Both the position numbers and the translations under genes were made by a program. Below, in pieces: positions 9,116 through 18,608 of a stretch of DNA of 25,742 bases; within the stretch, counting starts at the first letter, position 1, and each line of letters starts with the position of its first letter. The notes below the pieces were generated by a model that saw only the letters and a list, made by a program, of their open reading frames with translations, had not been told where the DNA came from and did no database searches. This DNA is from Beroe ovata. Its lineage: Eukaryota > Ctenophora > Nuda > Beroida > Beroidae. The stretch spans positions 383,099 to 408,840 of the forward strand of contig CAMPET010000009.1 of assembly GCA_946803715.1 (NCBI GenBank). The letters are read 5' to 3'.

Positions 9116-12100
9116 TTAGCAATGGCAGTTGCAGTATGATTCACTCACATTCTCAGTGTTTATACTTTTGAAGTCTTCACCTCTTCCCAGTGGTTCCTCG
9201 AACTCTGCGTCCATTTCGAGAACAGCTGACGCTTGACCGGTAGTGTCCTGTGAATTAATTGTTTATAATTATAGTAGTGTTATGTATGTGTATATGAGTC
9301 ACCGAGGAGGGAAAGAGTTCTCAAGATAAGGTTCAATTTTTGGAGAAACTAGCGTCCTTGAAGGTGTACGATGTGTGTGCATGCTTGTGTGTGGGACATT
9401 AATCTTGCAGTGAAAGATATCAGTAGAACAACTTTGTTAACCCTAAAGTTGAGCGAGCTGAATGTCTGGTAATCCTCATTTAGTTCGTCGTGCAGAGCGA
9501 GACTCTCATGATCCGAGAGTGAGGAGAGAGATTTGATGTAGCGGACCACGGTCAAACTACTCAAATACTCCATCGCTGTGTTTGATAAATGAAAACTAGC
9601 AGTCCATCTATAACGATTGTATCTGTTATCACAGATTAGATTCTTATCGATTAAAGGCACGAATATGGGTTAATTGCTTGCTTCTCTATACCTAAAAGGT
9701 ATAGCAAACACAATATTAAAATTGATCCAACCGTGTCAACTACTTAGCAGGCAACAAAATAAATCAGAATGAAACGTGAAACGAAATCTGCTCAATTAAA
9801 TGTGTTATTTATTCGAGAAAAACGTTCGTGACAGAGGGAAACTTGAGACTGATAAAACACAGGTGACGTAAGAGAGTGAAAGTCTGATGCAAGATATCGA
9901 ACCAAGAATGAGGCGATTTTGATCAGCCACGCATTCAAATCAGTCCTTCAAGAAATAGGCATTTTACGGACATACATTTAAATTCATTACAATACAACAT
10001 CTTGCGTATTCAATATTTGGATGATCTCAGAACAACCCTCTCTTTGCCTTACGAGTAGGTGCGTTTCTCAGACTACTTGTTTCTCGGACTACTTGTTTCT
10101 CGGACTACTTGTTTCTCAGACTACTTGTAATGCGATATCTAGGTATCTAGAAACCCATACTTTACCTTGCTTGTCATATGCCTGCTGATTTACCGCCAAA
10201 AACCGCCAAAATTACCTCTCCCGATTGCGATTTCTGCTGCACTCTCCTAGACGTACTTTTCTTCCACGACTTGCTTGCTCTTCGCTGCAGAACGTTGTAC
10301 ATTGTCTCTGTATTGGCTTTCAGCTCGGTAGCCTTAGTCCTGAAAATGGAGATGATGAGCCTCTGATAAAGTGCCTCGGCAGAAACCTCAAACATTAAAA
10401 GCTTAAACCACCACACTCAATTAATGGTCATCACGCTCAAATAGATACTTGGCCGTAGTACTTGACCATATTCATCAAAATAAGAGTCTAACTTTGTTTC
10501 TTTCAGCACTGTTTTCATCTCATTCCTGGCTTTGCTGTCCTTCCATTTTGACTTCTTCGAGCTTATGGAATGTGTAATAGCTTCCTTTAGAGTACCGAGT
10601 TGTTGAGCTGTCTTATGACGAGTTTTCGAAACAGATTTCTGAAGTATTTTAAAAAGCTAACTTCACTTGGAGACACTTGCCGAGGAAAACAAGTATACAT
10701 AGTTCTACAATATACTTAAATTTGCAGCAAACTTCAGGTAGTCCGTACTCCAATTTTGGAACTTGAACTAACCTTGAGCATCATTACTGAATAAGATCTC
10801 CTCATTTCGGTCTTTTCATTTTTCTTCTCACCACCCTCATCATCTGCACGATCTTCCTCTTCTTCTCCTTCATTAGAAACCATATCTATTCCATCGTAAA
10901 ACCCTTCACTGCTTGCTTCACTGCAGACTGAGGGTTCTCTAGGACTGGACAGAAGCTTCCCATTAGTGGCTATCTTCGATTGGACAACTTCATCTATAAC
11001 TGGTGAGAGACAAGGTGCGTCTATCGATTGCGGTACCATTTTAGAATAGTTCATAGCAGGATCAAATGGTTGGTATTGAGGGATGTCAGGGAGGGGCTTG
11101 AACGCTTTTGAGGGGCTTCTGAAAGGAACAGGCGGAGGTTTAGGCGGGACGTAAGGAGTGTCCGTTTTACCTAGAGAGTCAATCAGTCGATTTAGTGATG
11201 CATCTTCCGGGGTAGTCAGACTGAATTCCGTCTCATAGTTGGTTTCCCCAATGCCCTCATAAAAATCGCTCATCTCAGATTCATGATGGCCGTCTGGTGA
11301 CTTATCTGTTGGGGCTTCTAACCCCTCATAAAAGTTATCTTCACCTAGACCTTCATATAAATCACCAATATCATTGTCGTTGATTCCCTCATAGAACGAT
11401 TCTTCCATTTCGGCAGAATCTTGTTGGTTGTCCATATTGAATGTAGGCAGAGGGGGCAAACTGCCATGAACACTATCTGCATCACCTTTTCCTGGCTCAT
11501 CATAGAAGGAAGGATCACAGTTCATTGTAGACAAGCCAGGCGAAGGTGTAACATGTCTGATCATGGATGGATGAAGCAACGGTAAGTTCCCTTGATAGCC
11601 CTCTGCTTTAGAGGGCTCATCATAAAAGGCATTGACCTGTTGCCTCGCAGCAACAACCCGTTCTATGTTTGGTGCTAGTGGTGGCTGGATCAGGGGTTCA
11701 CTGTCTGATACATGTGGAATTTCGTCGTAGAATGCTCCTTCGTCCACATCGACTGTTGGAGGAGCACTCTTGTCAAGGGCAGCTGTGTCGTTCAACTCAC
11801 TAGTACTCCCAGAAGGTGGTGCCATATAATATTCTTCTGATTGAGTGGTTTCATTGGGAATATTGTGGACATTATCAGGTAGAGCAGTCTGTGCAATATT
11901 GCATGAGGAGTCCACCCTGCCTGCAAGAGAGTTGTTTCTTGACAGTACCCTGCTCTCAGCATGCAATGAAGTGTTCATATAGAACCCATCTTCATAATTC
12001 TGACTATCTTGCCAAATATTGGCCGGCAGATCATTCCCTTTCTTTAACAGAAGATCACAATGACTTGCATCGTTGTCGAGGTTTGGAGCACTGTTGTGAA

Positions 12101-12451
12101 TGTATTGATCGCATTGGAGAGTCAGGGATGGGAGAGCAGGGGCACTCTGATGCTGAGTGAATGGACCAGATAGCTCCTTCAACTGAAATGATAGGTACAT
12201 CGTCAATTATGTCAATTGGAGTAAGCTGGAGAGTTTCTTTGTATTGAAATTACCGATAGAATAATTTCACCAACCTGAAGAGGGGTATCATAAGTTTCCT
12301 CTGTTTCATCATTGCATTCAGTGACTATATCTATGTCCATGCCATCCCTAAACGTATGGGTGGTTGAAATAGATTGATCATCTAGAACTGTCACAATGAA
12401 CACACAATGAAATTGTATATAATACCAATTTGATCCAGAAAAGTTGAACAT
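9116..12451 (-). CDS. Multi-tyrosine-motif adaptor-like protein, five exons
   Basis: I do not recognise the family. Exons in transcript order are 12275-12387 (possibly extended to the ATG at 12449-12451), 10773-12182, 10493-10638, 10216-10339 and 9116-9247; all junctions agree in phase. The large exon encodes 470 residues, acidic and disordered, with repeated FYDE/FYEG/FYDG motifs, a YEGI-x8-YEGL pair (11346-11393) that matches the ITAM spacing, and a proline-rich stretch (PPKPPPVPFR) that could bind SH3 domains. The later exons encode a basic, helix-prone region rich in Lys and Ser. The tail ends in YCNCHC. This suggests a cytoplasmic scaffold phosphorylated by Src/Syk-type kinases, by inference only. 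The 5' end is uncertain: a good acceptor precedes 12387, but no upstream exon is visible before the ARID2 polyadenylation signal. The donor gttaga at 10492 is weak; without it, exon 3 runs to TGA at 10417. Confidence 0.6.
9442..9575 (-). other. Candidate alternative exon of the tyrosine-rich gene
   Basis: This lies in the last intron of the gene and has an acceptor (aacacag) and a GTTAAC donor. It is open for 44 codons starting MEYLSSL and rich in coding-like residues. It enters in phase 1, so it joins only if the preceding exon uses a later donor at 10193, extending that exon to 10194. It leaves in phase 0, which fits the last exon. It could be a cassette exon or chance. Confidence 0.3.
10064..10127. 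repeat. Tandem repeat, four 16-base copies
   Basis: Four head-to-tail copies of tttctcggactacttg, two with one base changed, lie in the last intron of the tyrosine-rich gene. Confidence 0.9.
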
Positions 12452-12491
12452 GAGAAAGTAACTAAGCGTTCATGTAACACAAAATGATAAC

Positions 12492-12497
12492 TTTATT
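12492..12497 (-). terminator. Polyadenylation signal AATAAA for the ARID2-like gene
   Basis: The minus strand reads AATAAA about 390 bases after the ARID2-like stop codon. It is the only canonical hexamer seen in that stretch. It leaves a 3' UTR of roughly 400 bases and puts the next minus-strand gene almost directly behind. Confidence 0.5.
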
Positions 12498-12882
12498 ATT
12501 TGAGTTCTGACAGTATGAAAAGCAATGATACGCTTATATTAAGCCAACTTAATATCAACTCGTTCCTGGACCAACCAAGAAAATGTGGAGAATTTTCATT
12601 ATCATTTCAGCTGAGTGATTTTTCATGTTCAGAACGGAAATTAAATTCAATATCACATTGGTTAAATTGACCAACTGAACACTTTGATGGATTTATGAAA
12701 CATGATGTTTATGATTTCAAATAGCAAATAACACAGAAGGTATAAAATATAATGACACTTTGTCAGAGATTAGATAAAATATCTCATTCCTTTTGCTAAG
12801 CTTTGAATGCATTATTCATAAATAATCAAAATAAACTTCCATTTAAAAAAGACTTAATCACGTATCTGACTTTCATTTTCCA
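12498..12882 (-). other. Probable 3' UTR of the ARID2-like gene
   Basis: AT-rich DNA between the ARID2-like stop codon and its polyadenylation signal. I looked here on the minus strand for a first exon of the tyrosine-rich gene and saw none. Confidence 0.45.
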
Positions 12883-15800
12883 TTACAAATCTATGTAACA
12901 AGGTTGCTTTTTGACCTCCAATTGATTTTCATCAACTTGACTACTTGGTTCATAGTGTGATGAGTCACAAGTGAATGCTAAGCAATCTGCCATAACCTTG
13001 TTCACTTCTAATGTCGACATTGCATTCATTGCACAAGTTTCAACAATTCCACTCAGGTTTGGCCTGTGGCGAACAAGGTTTCGCAGAATGAGTCCTGCAA
13101 GAAGTCGAAGACTGCGGGTAACTGGACATTCTGGATCGTCAGTCCATATGGGAGTTTCCTCTGGTTCTGGGGGTGGTTCATCTGGCACTTCATTATCTGA
13201 TTCGAAAGCAGAATCATTGAGCAGTGGTATTCGACTAGACCTGCTCATCGTTGATGAGTGAGACACAACAGGTTTCTCAGTTCTTGACTTGATCGGTGAA
13301 TGTGTGAGGGAGCATTTGGTAGTTGAGGAAGTTGCACATACGACAGGCTCACTGTAAACATTAGTACAAGATGTTATCACCGAATTATTCACTGATGGTG
13401 TCAAAATGAGAGAAGATGGAAGAATCAGGGTATTAGGTGAAGATCCATTTTGCATCTGCATTGAAACTGAACTAAAGACTACATCTCTGTTCACTGATGA
13501 CAATATGATTGTTTTGGATGATGAAGCTATTGGTGCCAGAAAGGGTGTTGGGGCTGGATTCGACACCAGAATATTATGAGTCTGTACAATGCCTGATTGG
13601 ACAGGGAGCAAAGTACAGGGAGGTGGCTGAGGTACGAGGAGCACTCTCTGCGGTGGGTTGACTGATTTTGGAGGAGAGGTCACGAGAAGGACAGGTTTCT
13701 TCGGGGATATCATCGTCTGTGGCGTTATCAGTAGAGGATTTACTGCTTGATTGTTCTGTGATGCAATAGGAAAAATCACTGGCTTCAGGATCTGGCTCTG
13801 AGGCACCATTACCACTTGCTGAGGGGAACTGGATGGTGAAATTACCAAATCAGAGCTTACTGGTTGTTGCTTTGGTAATAAGATTACAGGTTGCTTAATC
13901 ATGGGTGGACTTTCATGTGGTAGGATAACAACGTTCTGTTTTGGTGTTACAGCTGGTTGATTGGAATTGGGCATGAAAAGAACGGAATTTAAGGGCTTCA
14001 AGATTTTCTGAGGACTAGACTGAGGAATTAGAATAACTTGTCCTGCCCCAGAGGAAACTTGCTGACTCACAGGAATAATATGAGAAGCATTCCCAGCTTG
14101 GTACGGACTGCTCATGATCACATTCGATGGAGGTACATTTGAAACCAGGATCATTTGCTGAGGATTGTTGTTGACAATGACCGGCGGTTGACTCACAGAA
14201 ACGACGATTGTGTGCTGACCAGTAATTTGCCCTTGCTGCTGCTGGAGATCAATCCTAGGCAAAATGCGGCAGTTGGTAGAAGTGCTCACGAGTGCTTTGG
14301 GTGGAGACCCATTGTTCATAGCTGACTGCACGGATACTATGTGAGGATCTTGTTCTTCAATATGTTTTGAATTTGAACCATCGTTACTGGATGCAAAATT
14401 TGACACGACTGTTTTAGGAACTGGCTTGTATTCTAGCGTACTTGTATCTACCGAAACATTGTGCTTTGTTTTAACTTGAGGAGAAGGAGTCAGTGAACAC
14501 AGTTCAGATCTTGATACAAGAATGTCGCTATCTATTTTCAACTTAGGAGAGTTCAATTCAACCTCGGGTCTTTGATCATCATCAAGATTCGCTACATCGA
14601 CAGCTCCATGGTTTTCAGCTTGTGGCAAGTCACCTACAACTAACGATGGATTCTTCTCATCAACTCTCGAGACAGACGTATCATTAAAGTTTGGGGATGC
14701 TCCCTTGTCGAATATTGGTGACCCTCCTCTATCAAATGTTGGTGACCCTCCTCTATCAAATGTTGGTGACCCTCCTCTATCAAATGTTGGTGATCCTTCG
14801 TTATCGAATTTTGGGGATGCTCCTTTGCCGAATGTTGGTGACCCTCCCTTATCAAATGTTGGTGAAGCTTCTCTGTCAAATATTGGTGAATCTCCTCTAT
14901 TACTGTCATTTGGTTCTAGTCTTGGTCTTGATGATTGCAGATTGAATGTTGGTGAAGCTGGTTGCTCAAATATTGGAGATGAGGGCCTTTCTTCAATATC
15001 ATCATACCCTGGAGACTTTGAGGCGTCCGATGAAGCATAGCCATCAAGTCGAGCTCTTTTCTCAGGTGTAGTTGATAAATCGAGAGTCAGAGTTTTCTTG
15101 TACTTCTTAAATTCGCAACTCTGTTTGTGGCGGAATGAGGTAAAAATGGAGTGTTTTGGAATTGGAGGGAGCATAGAGTTTTCTAAATTCTCATTGCTTT
15201 TGTTCCCTTCCAATTCTTCAATTATTTCAGGGTCAACATCCATTTCTTCTTCAATTATTTCAGCAAGTACAACCTTTGCAGTTGTTTTATTGTTGGAGAA
15301 GGATGCATTCTCTTTGTCTTTATGTGATTGCTCCGTTACAAAATCATATGGATCACTACCCAGGGGAGGTACTTTTGAGCTTCCGATTCGATTGAAAAGA
15401 GATATCTTCTTAGGCTTTACTGAGGTCAGATTTGAATCATCTTTCAGAGCAGCTGTAGATTCTGAAAGTGTTTCTTGTTCTTGGAAGTCTCCTTTTTCAT
15501 CTTCAGAGTTCCCGACCACATTGTCTTTTGCTGAGTAATCCCAGACGTTTTCATCATTTTCATTTTCATGATGCTTTTCCGAATCACACATTTTTCCCTT
15601 TAATTCATCAATCAGCGTTGTGTTTTCATTTTCTGGTTCAATTTCTACTGAATTTAGCAAATTTTTGTGTTCTTTTTTCGTTTTGACCAAATTGACAACT
15701 TTCAGATTCCTGTGACTCATCTGATAAGCTGATACTCTCAGGAGCTTTAGAATCACATTCAAGAAATGGGGAATTGTCAACAACTTATCACAAGCTTCGG

Positions 15801-17301
15801 TTCCTATTGAGGTAATTTCATAAAGAGAATCCAATACAGCATGAAGCAATTGAACATCTGGTACCAGTAAAAGTTGTGCAAGGCGTGAATAGTGGGCACC
15901 TTTTATGTGCCTCAACAAAAATTCGTGATTATCAGCTTTCTGGCACAAACCAGATAAAAACTCTAATCCTGATAAGATCAAAAAGTGATCAGGTGAAACA
16001 ATGAAACCCATAACTTTTTTCATGACATATTCTGATTGAAAAGGGCTCTCATCAACTTTCAGCTCTTTAGTCAGTAGAGAGAGCATGCCTACACTATTAT
16101 TCCTTATAGCCAGTATTCTGCACTGCAAAGACTCCATAAGATAGCTCATGAAAAATGGTGAGTTGAGTAACACAGTACAATTCGTTGGCACATGGCACAG
16201 GTTGAAGAGTATCACACTAACTTGTGTTGATCTTGTCTTTTCTGAATCATACCCATTGTTAAAGAAAGAATTTTCCTGCTGAGAGTCCTCCCAGAAATTG
16301 ACAATTTTTTCATCTGACCAATATTCAGAAGAAATAGTGCCAAGAATGCCAGTGTTGGCAAGAATTGCGCCAAGCAAACGAGGATATTTGGGGAGAGGAA
16401 GACACCAGGTCTCTGTCAAGACAAGAAGTGAATTGAGACCAAATTGAACCTCATGAGGTAAACCACATTCCAGCTGCCTTATGATAGGTTCAATGTTGTA
16501 TCCTTCAGGTGGACCAGAAGGTTTGGGGAGGCCTCTATTTTCAATAACAATTTCTGAAGATGACACAACTTTCAGTGTATCTGTTTCAGCTCCTCCATCT
16601 CTTGTCTCTGCTTCCAATGGGGCTTCATGACAAATTTCATTTTTCAAAGGGGGATGAGGCGAGCTTATTGTTAAGAGCTTCTTATTCTCATCCTTAACAA
16701 AGTTTTCCCACAGGTTAGGGGATGGCCTCTCTTTCAACAACACTTTTTTGTGAATGTTTACTTCTTTACGTTTATATGTTCTTTTGGTTGTGGCATTGAG
16801 GTTTGGAATCGGTAAATTACTTGGGTATCTTGTACAAACCTTTTTATATGGAGTTGTTTCTGAAGATGAAAACTCCTTAGGTTGTACTTGAGCCAAACTT
16901 TTTCTCCTTTTGTAAACCCTTTTTTGGGGCTTTTGTTGCATTGGGGAGTGCGTTTTGAAGCTGATTGGTGAGAGATTGGAAGTACTCTCTGATGAACTTT
17001 TTTCATAACATTCCTCAATGTAACGCTTGTAAATCTTAGAAAGAACAACTGCATTCATGTCACCCTTGAAACCTAACTCTCTTGCAACAGTCCTCCATCC
17101 ATCAACATTAGAGGTGTAAGAAGCATCACCATTACTCTTGCATTTAAGGACCCTTGCAAAGCAATATAGTTTGTATAAGTCCACAGCTGAATCTTTGAGT
17201 AAACATGGATAAGTAAGGCCAAATTCCTCTATTGCAACAGAAAGCTTCTTTTCAAAAACTTGACGTTCAATGCTGCTACCCCTCTTCTCCATAATTACCA
17301 T
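12883..17301 (-). CDS. ARID2: ARID2/BAF200-like PBAF chromatin-remodelling subunit, single exon
   Basis: A 1472-residue intronless reading frame. ARID2 is the signature DNA-binding subunit of the PBAF form of SWI/SNF in the nucleus. Residues about 15-100 form an ARID domain (VDLYKLYCFARVLK, GWRTVARELGF, KIYKRYIEECYE). Residues about 265-535 match the ARID2 armadillo-like region, including YNIEPIIRQLECGLPHEV and LLGAILANTGILG. The last conserved block, residues about 1390-1445 (TRSLRLLAGLILRNL to MADCLAF), matches the extreme C-terminus of vertebrate ARID2. The middle is long, disordered, and rich in Ser, Pro, Val and Gln, with an SPTFD repeat. I find neither the RFX-type domain nor the C2H2 zinc fingers of the vertebrate protein. 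The start is the ATG at 17299-17301; a second in-frame ATG is three codons later. A very short overlapping upstream frame precedes it unless a 5' UTR intron (acceptor TTTTAG near 17327) removes it. Confidence 0.9.
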   Translation of the reverse strand: MVIMEKRGSSIERQVFEKKLSVAIEEFGLTYPCLLKDSAVDLYKLYCFARVLKCKSNGDASYTSNVDGWRTVARELGFKGDMNAVVLSKIYKRYIEECYEKSSSESTSNLSPISFKTHSPMQQKPQKRVYKRRKSLAQVQPKEFSSSETTPYKKVCTRYPSNLPIPNLNATTKRTYKRKEVNIHKKVLLKERPSPNLWENFVKDENKKLLTISSPHPPLKNEICHEAPLEAETRDGGAETDTLKVVSSSEIVIENRGLPKPSGPPEGYNIEPIIRQLECGLPHEVQFGLNSLLVLTETWCLPLPKYPRLLGAILANTGILGTISSEYWSDEKIVNFWEDSQQENSFFNNGYDSEKTRSTQVSVILFNLCHVPTNCTVLLNSPFFMSYLMESLQCRILAIRNNSVGMLSLLTKELKVDESPFQSEYVMKKVMGFIVSPDHFLILSGLEFLSGLCQKADNHEFLLRHIKGAHYSRLAQLLLVPDVQLLHAVLDSLYEITSIGTEACDKLLTIPHFLNVILKLLRVSAYQMSHRNLKVVNLVKTKKEHKNLLNSVEIEPENENTTLIDELKGKMCDSEKHHENENDENVWDYSAKDNVVGNSEDEKGDFQEQETLSESTAALKDDSNLTSVKPKKISLFNRIGSSKVPPLGSDPYDFVTEQSHKDKENASFSNNKTTAKVVLAEIIEEEMDVDPEIIEELEGNKSNENLENSMLPPIPKHSIFTSFRHKQSCEFKKYKKTLTLDLSTTPEKRARLDGYASSDASKSPGYDDIEERPSSPIFEQPASPTFNLQSSRPRLEPNDSNRGDSPIFDREASPTFDKGGSPTFGKGASPKFDNEGSPTFDRGGSPTFDRGGSPTFDRGGSPIFDKGASPNFNDTSVSRVDEKNPSLVVGDLPQAENHGAVDVANLDDDQRPEVELNSPKLKIDSDILVSRSELCSLTPSPQVKTKHNVSVDTSTLEYKPVPKTVVSNFASSNDGSNSKHIEEQDPHIVSVQSAMNNGSPPKALVSTSTNCRILPRIDLQQQQGQITGQHTIVVSVSQPPVIVNNNPQQMILVSNVPPSNVIMSSPYQAGNASHIIPVSQQVSSGAGQVILIPQSSPQKILKPLNSVLFMPNSNQPAVTPKQNVVILPHESPPMIKQPVILLPKQQPVSSDLVISPSSSPQQVVMVPQSQILKPVIFPIASQNNQAVNPLLITPQTMISPKKPVLLVTSPPKSVNPPQRVLLVPQPPPCTLLPVQSGIVQTHNILVSNPAPTPFLAPIASSSKTIILSSVNRDVVFSSVSMQMQNGSSPNTLILPSSLILTPSVNNSVITSCTNVYSEPVVCATSSTTKCSLTHSPIKSRTEKPVVSHSSTMSRSSRIPLLNDSAFESDNEVPDEPPPEPEETPIWTDDPECPVTRSLRLLAGLILRNLVRHRPNLSGIVETCAMNAMSTLEVNKVMADCLAFTCDSSHYEPSSQVDENQLEVKKQPCYIDL
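14674..14889 (-). repeat. 24-base in-frame tandem repeat in the ARID2-like gene (nine SPTFD units)
   Basis: Nine exact-length units of 24 bases encode eight-residue repeats of the type SPTFDRGG. Three adjacent units are nearly identical at DNA level, which suggests recent expansion. Two more diverged SPIF/SPTF motifs lie N-terminal to the array. Each unit contributes a Ser-Pro site that a proline-directed kinase could use. Confidence 0.95.
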
Positions 17302-18018
17302 GTTTCATGGAGATTCTCTGGGCTCCTAAAATCAAAGAATATGTGAATAATATGATCAAATACTTCATGAAAAGGCAATTTTCAATCGAGGAAATAATAA
17401 ATATTGAGTCATTACACAATAGATTTCAGACATCAATAAAGTTAGTTTAATGTGCTTCCTTAATAAAGATGCGTATGCATATATCATCATGACTCAGATC
17501 TGAGGAGCATTGCATGTGCAGATTTTGAACTATTATAAACATTGCCATGGATGCGTGGAACTACTGTAGTAGCAAAAAGGGAGCTCATTCCTGATGATAG
17601 TGCTTAGGTTACATTGTCCTGTCTTGGTTAATTAAGAGAGTTAAATCTGTGGTGGGAAGCTGAGATTCACTCCAGTAGTCACTCTCATATATTGTACCTA
17701 AATTTGAAATAGAATTCTAGAGATGCTAAAAATCTAAGAATTTAGAGAGTTAGATTCGTGGTGGGATGTGTGGGTGATGCTAGGACTTGGCTGTCGATGA
17801 TAGCCCCTGTCGAGAATTTCATTGCGCGCGGCTCGCGTCAGCTGGGCCTAGCATCGCCAGGCAATGCTAGGACATACAAATGAATTTCGGCACCATTGTC
17901 AATTGTCCAATTTTTGATTCACATGATCGAAATTGGTCAAATTTCATCAGACCTTTGTTCCTCGTCCTCGATCGCGCGCTAAGTAGAGGTCAGATAGAAT
18001 CCGAAAACCGAAATTACT
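17302..18018. other. ARID2 5' flank grading into repeat DNA
   Basis: No gene seen. The first 300 bases should hold the ARID2-like promoter and 5' UTR; I see no clear TATA box. A direct repeat with the core GTGGTGGGA occurs near 17634-17660 and 17742-17770. An inverted pair (cctagcat / atgctagg) lies near 17847-17871. CpG-rich DNA begins around 17824. Confidence 0.5.
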
Positions 18019-18124
18019 GTTCCCGCGCTGCGTGACCCAAATACTCCGCGCGCGCTGCGCGTCTCCGTCCTTTCTACGACTTTTCAGTTCACTGAGTAGA
18101 ACAGGGGCGCGCAACGTGTGCACA
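18019..18124 (+). repeat. CpG-rich interspersed repeat, copy 1
   Basis: First of three copies of a unit that starts gttcccgcgctgcgtgaccc, contains a run of CG dinucleotides and ttttcagttcactga, and ends ggggcgcgcaacgtgtgcaca. The composition contrasts sharply with the surrounding AT-rich DNA. Confidence 0.85.
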
Positions 18125-18163
18125 GAAATTACTTGTCTGGCGATGCTAAACCGTTGTCAGATT

Positions 18164-18307
18164 GTTCCCGCGCTGCGTGACCCAAATACTCCGCGCGCGC
18201 TGCGCGTCTCCGTGGTTTGGAGACCACGGACTTTTCAGTTCACTGACCAGCGACTTTTCAGTTCACTGATGCAGCTGAGTAGAACAGGGGCGCGCAACGT
18301 GTGCACA
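18164..18307 (+). repeat. CpG-rich interspersed repeat, copy 2
   Basis: Same start and end as the first copy but longer. It carries an insertion with a short inverted repeat (ggtttggagacc) and a duplicated cgacttttcagttcactga segment. Confidence 0.85.
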
Positions 18308-18308
18308 T

Positions 18309-18420
18309 GTCAGATTTTATCTAACCTCAGTTTCTCGCGCACCTTCATCGAAGGCCTGTTTCGGCCTTCGATGAAGGCGCGGCGCGAACGCGCGAGAAAC
18401 AGATCAGGTAACATCTGACA
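18309..18420. mobile_element. Foldback (MITE-like) hairpin element
   Basis: A 112-base inverted repeat. The outer ends are TGTCAGAT and ATCTGACA, and the inner arms at 18342-18356 and 18363-18377 are perfectly complementary over 15 bases with a six-base loop. The arms between are imperfect. A single-arm relative lies near 18655-18710. No coding capacity. Confidence 0.6.
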
Positions 18421-18502
18421 AGCTAAACCGCTGATGCGGCTTGCGTCTGAGAATAAGTTTGCGCCGCGGTGCAAGACGGAATTCTAGACAGGATCTATTG
18501 AT

Positions 18503-18608
18503 GTTCCCGCGCTGCGTGACCCAAATACTCCGCGCGCGCAGCGCGTCTTCGTGGTTTCTACGACTTTTCAGTTCACTGAGTAGAACAGGGGCGCGCAACG
18601 TGTGCACA
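18503..18608 (+). repeat. CpG-rich interspersed repeat, copy 3
   Basis: This copy is nearly the same as the first, with the same start and end motifs. Open frames in all three copies come from the GC-rich repeat and are not taken as genes. Confidence 0.85.

Noticed and set aside
9442-9575. Start of a receptor tyrosine phosphatase domain
   Set aside because: The helix-rich segment loosely resembles one, but no phosphatase core or HC-x5-R motif follows on that strand.
14640-15040. Open frames on both strands across the ARID2 repeat
   Set aside because: They result from the stop-free 24-base unit; only the long ARID2 frame is conserved.
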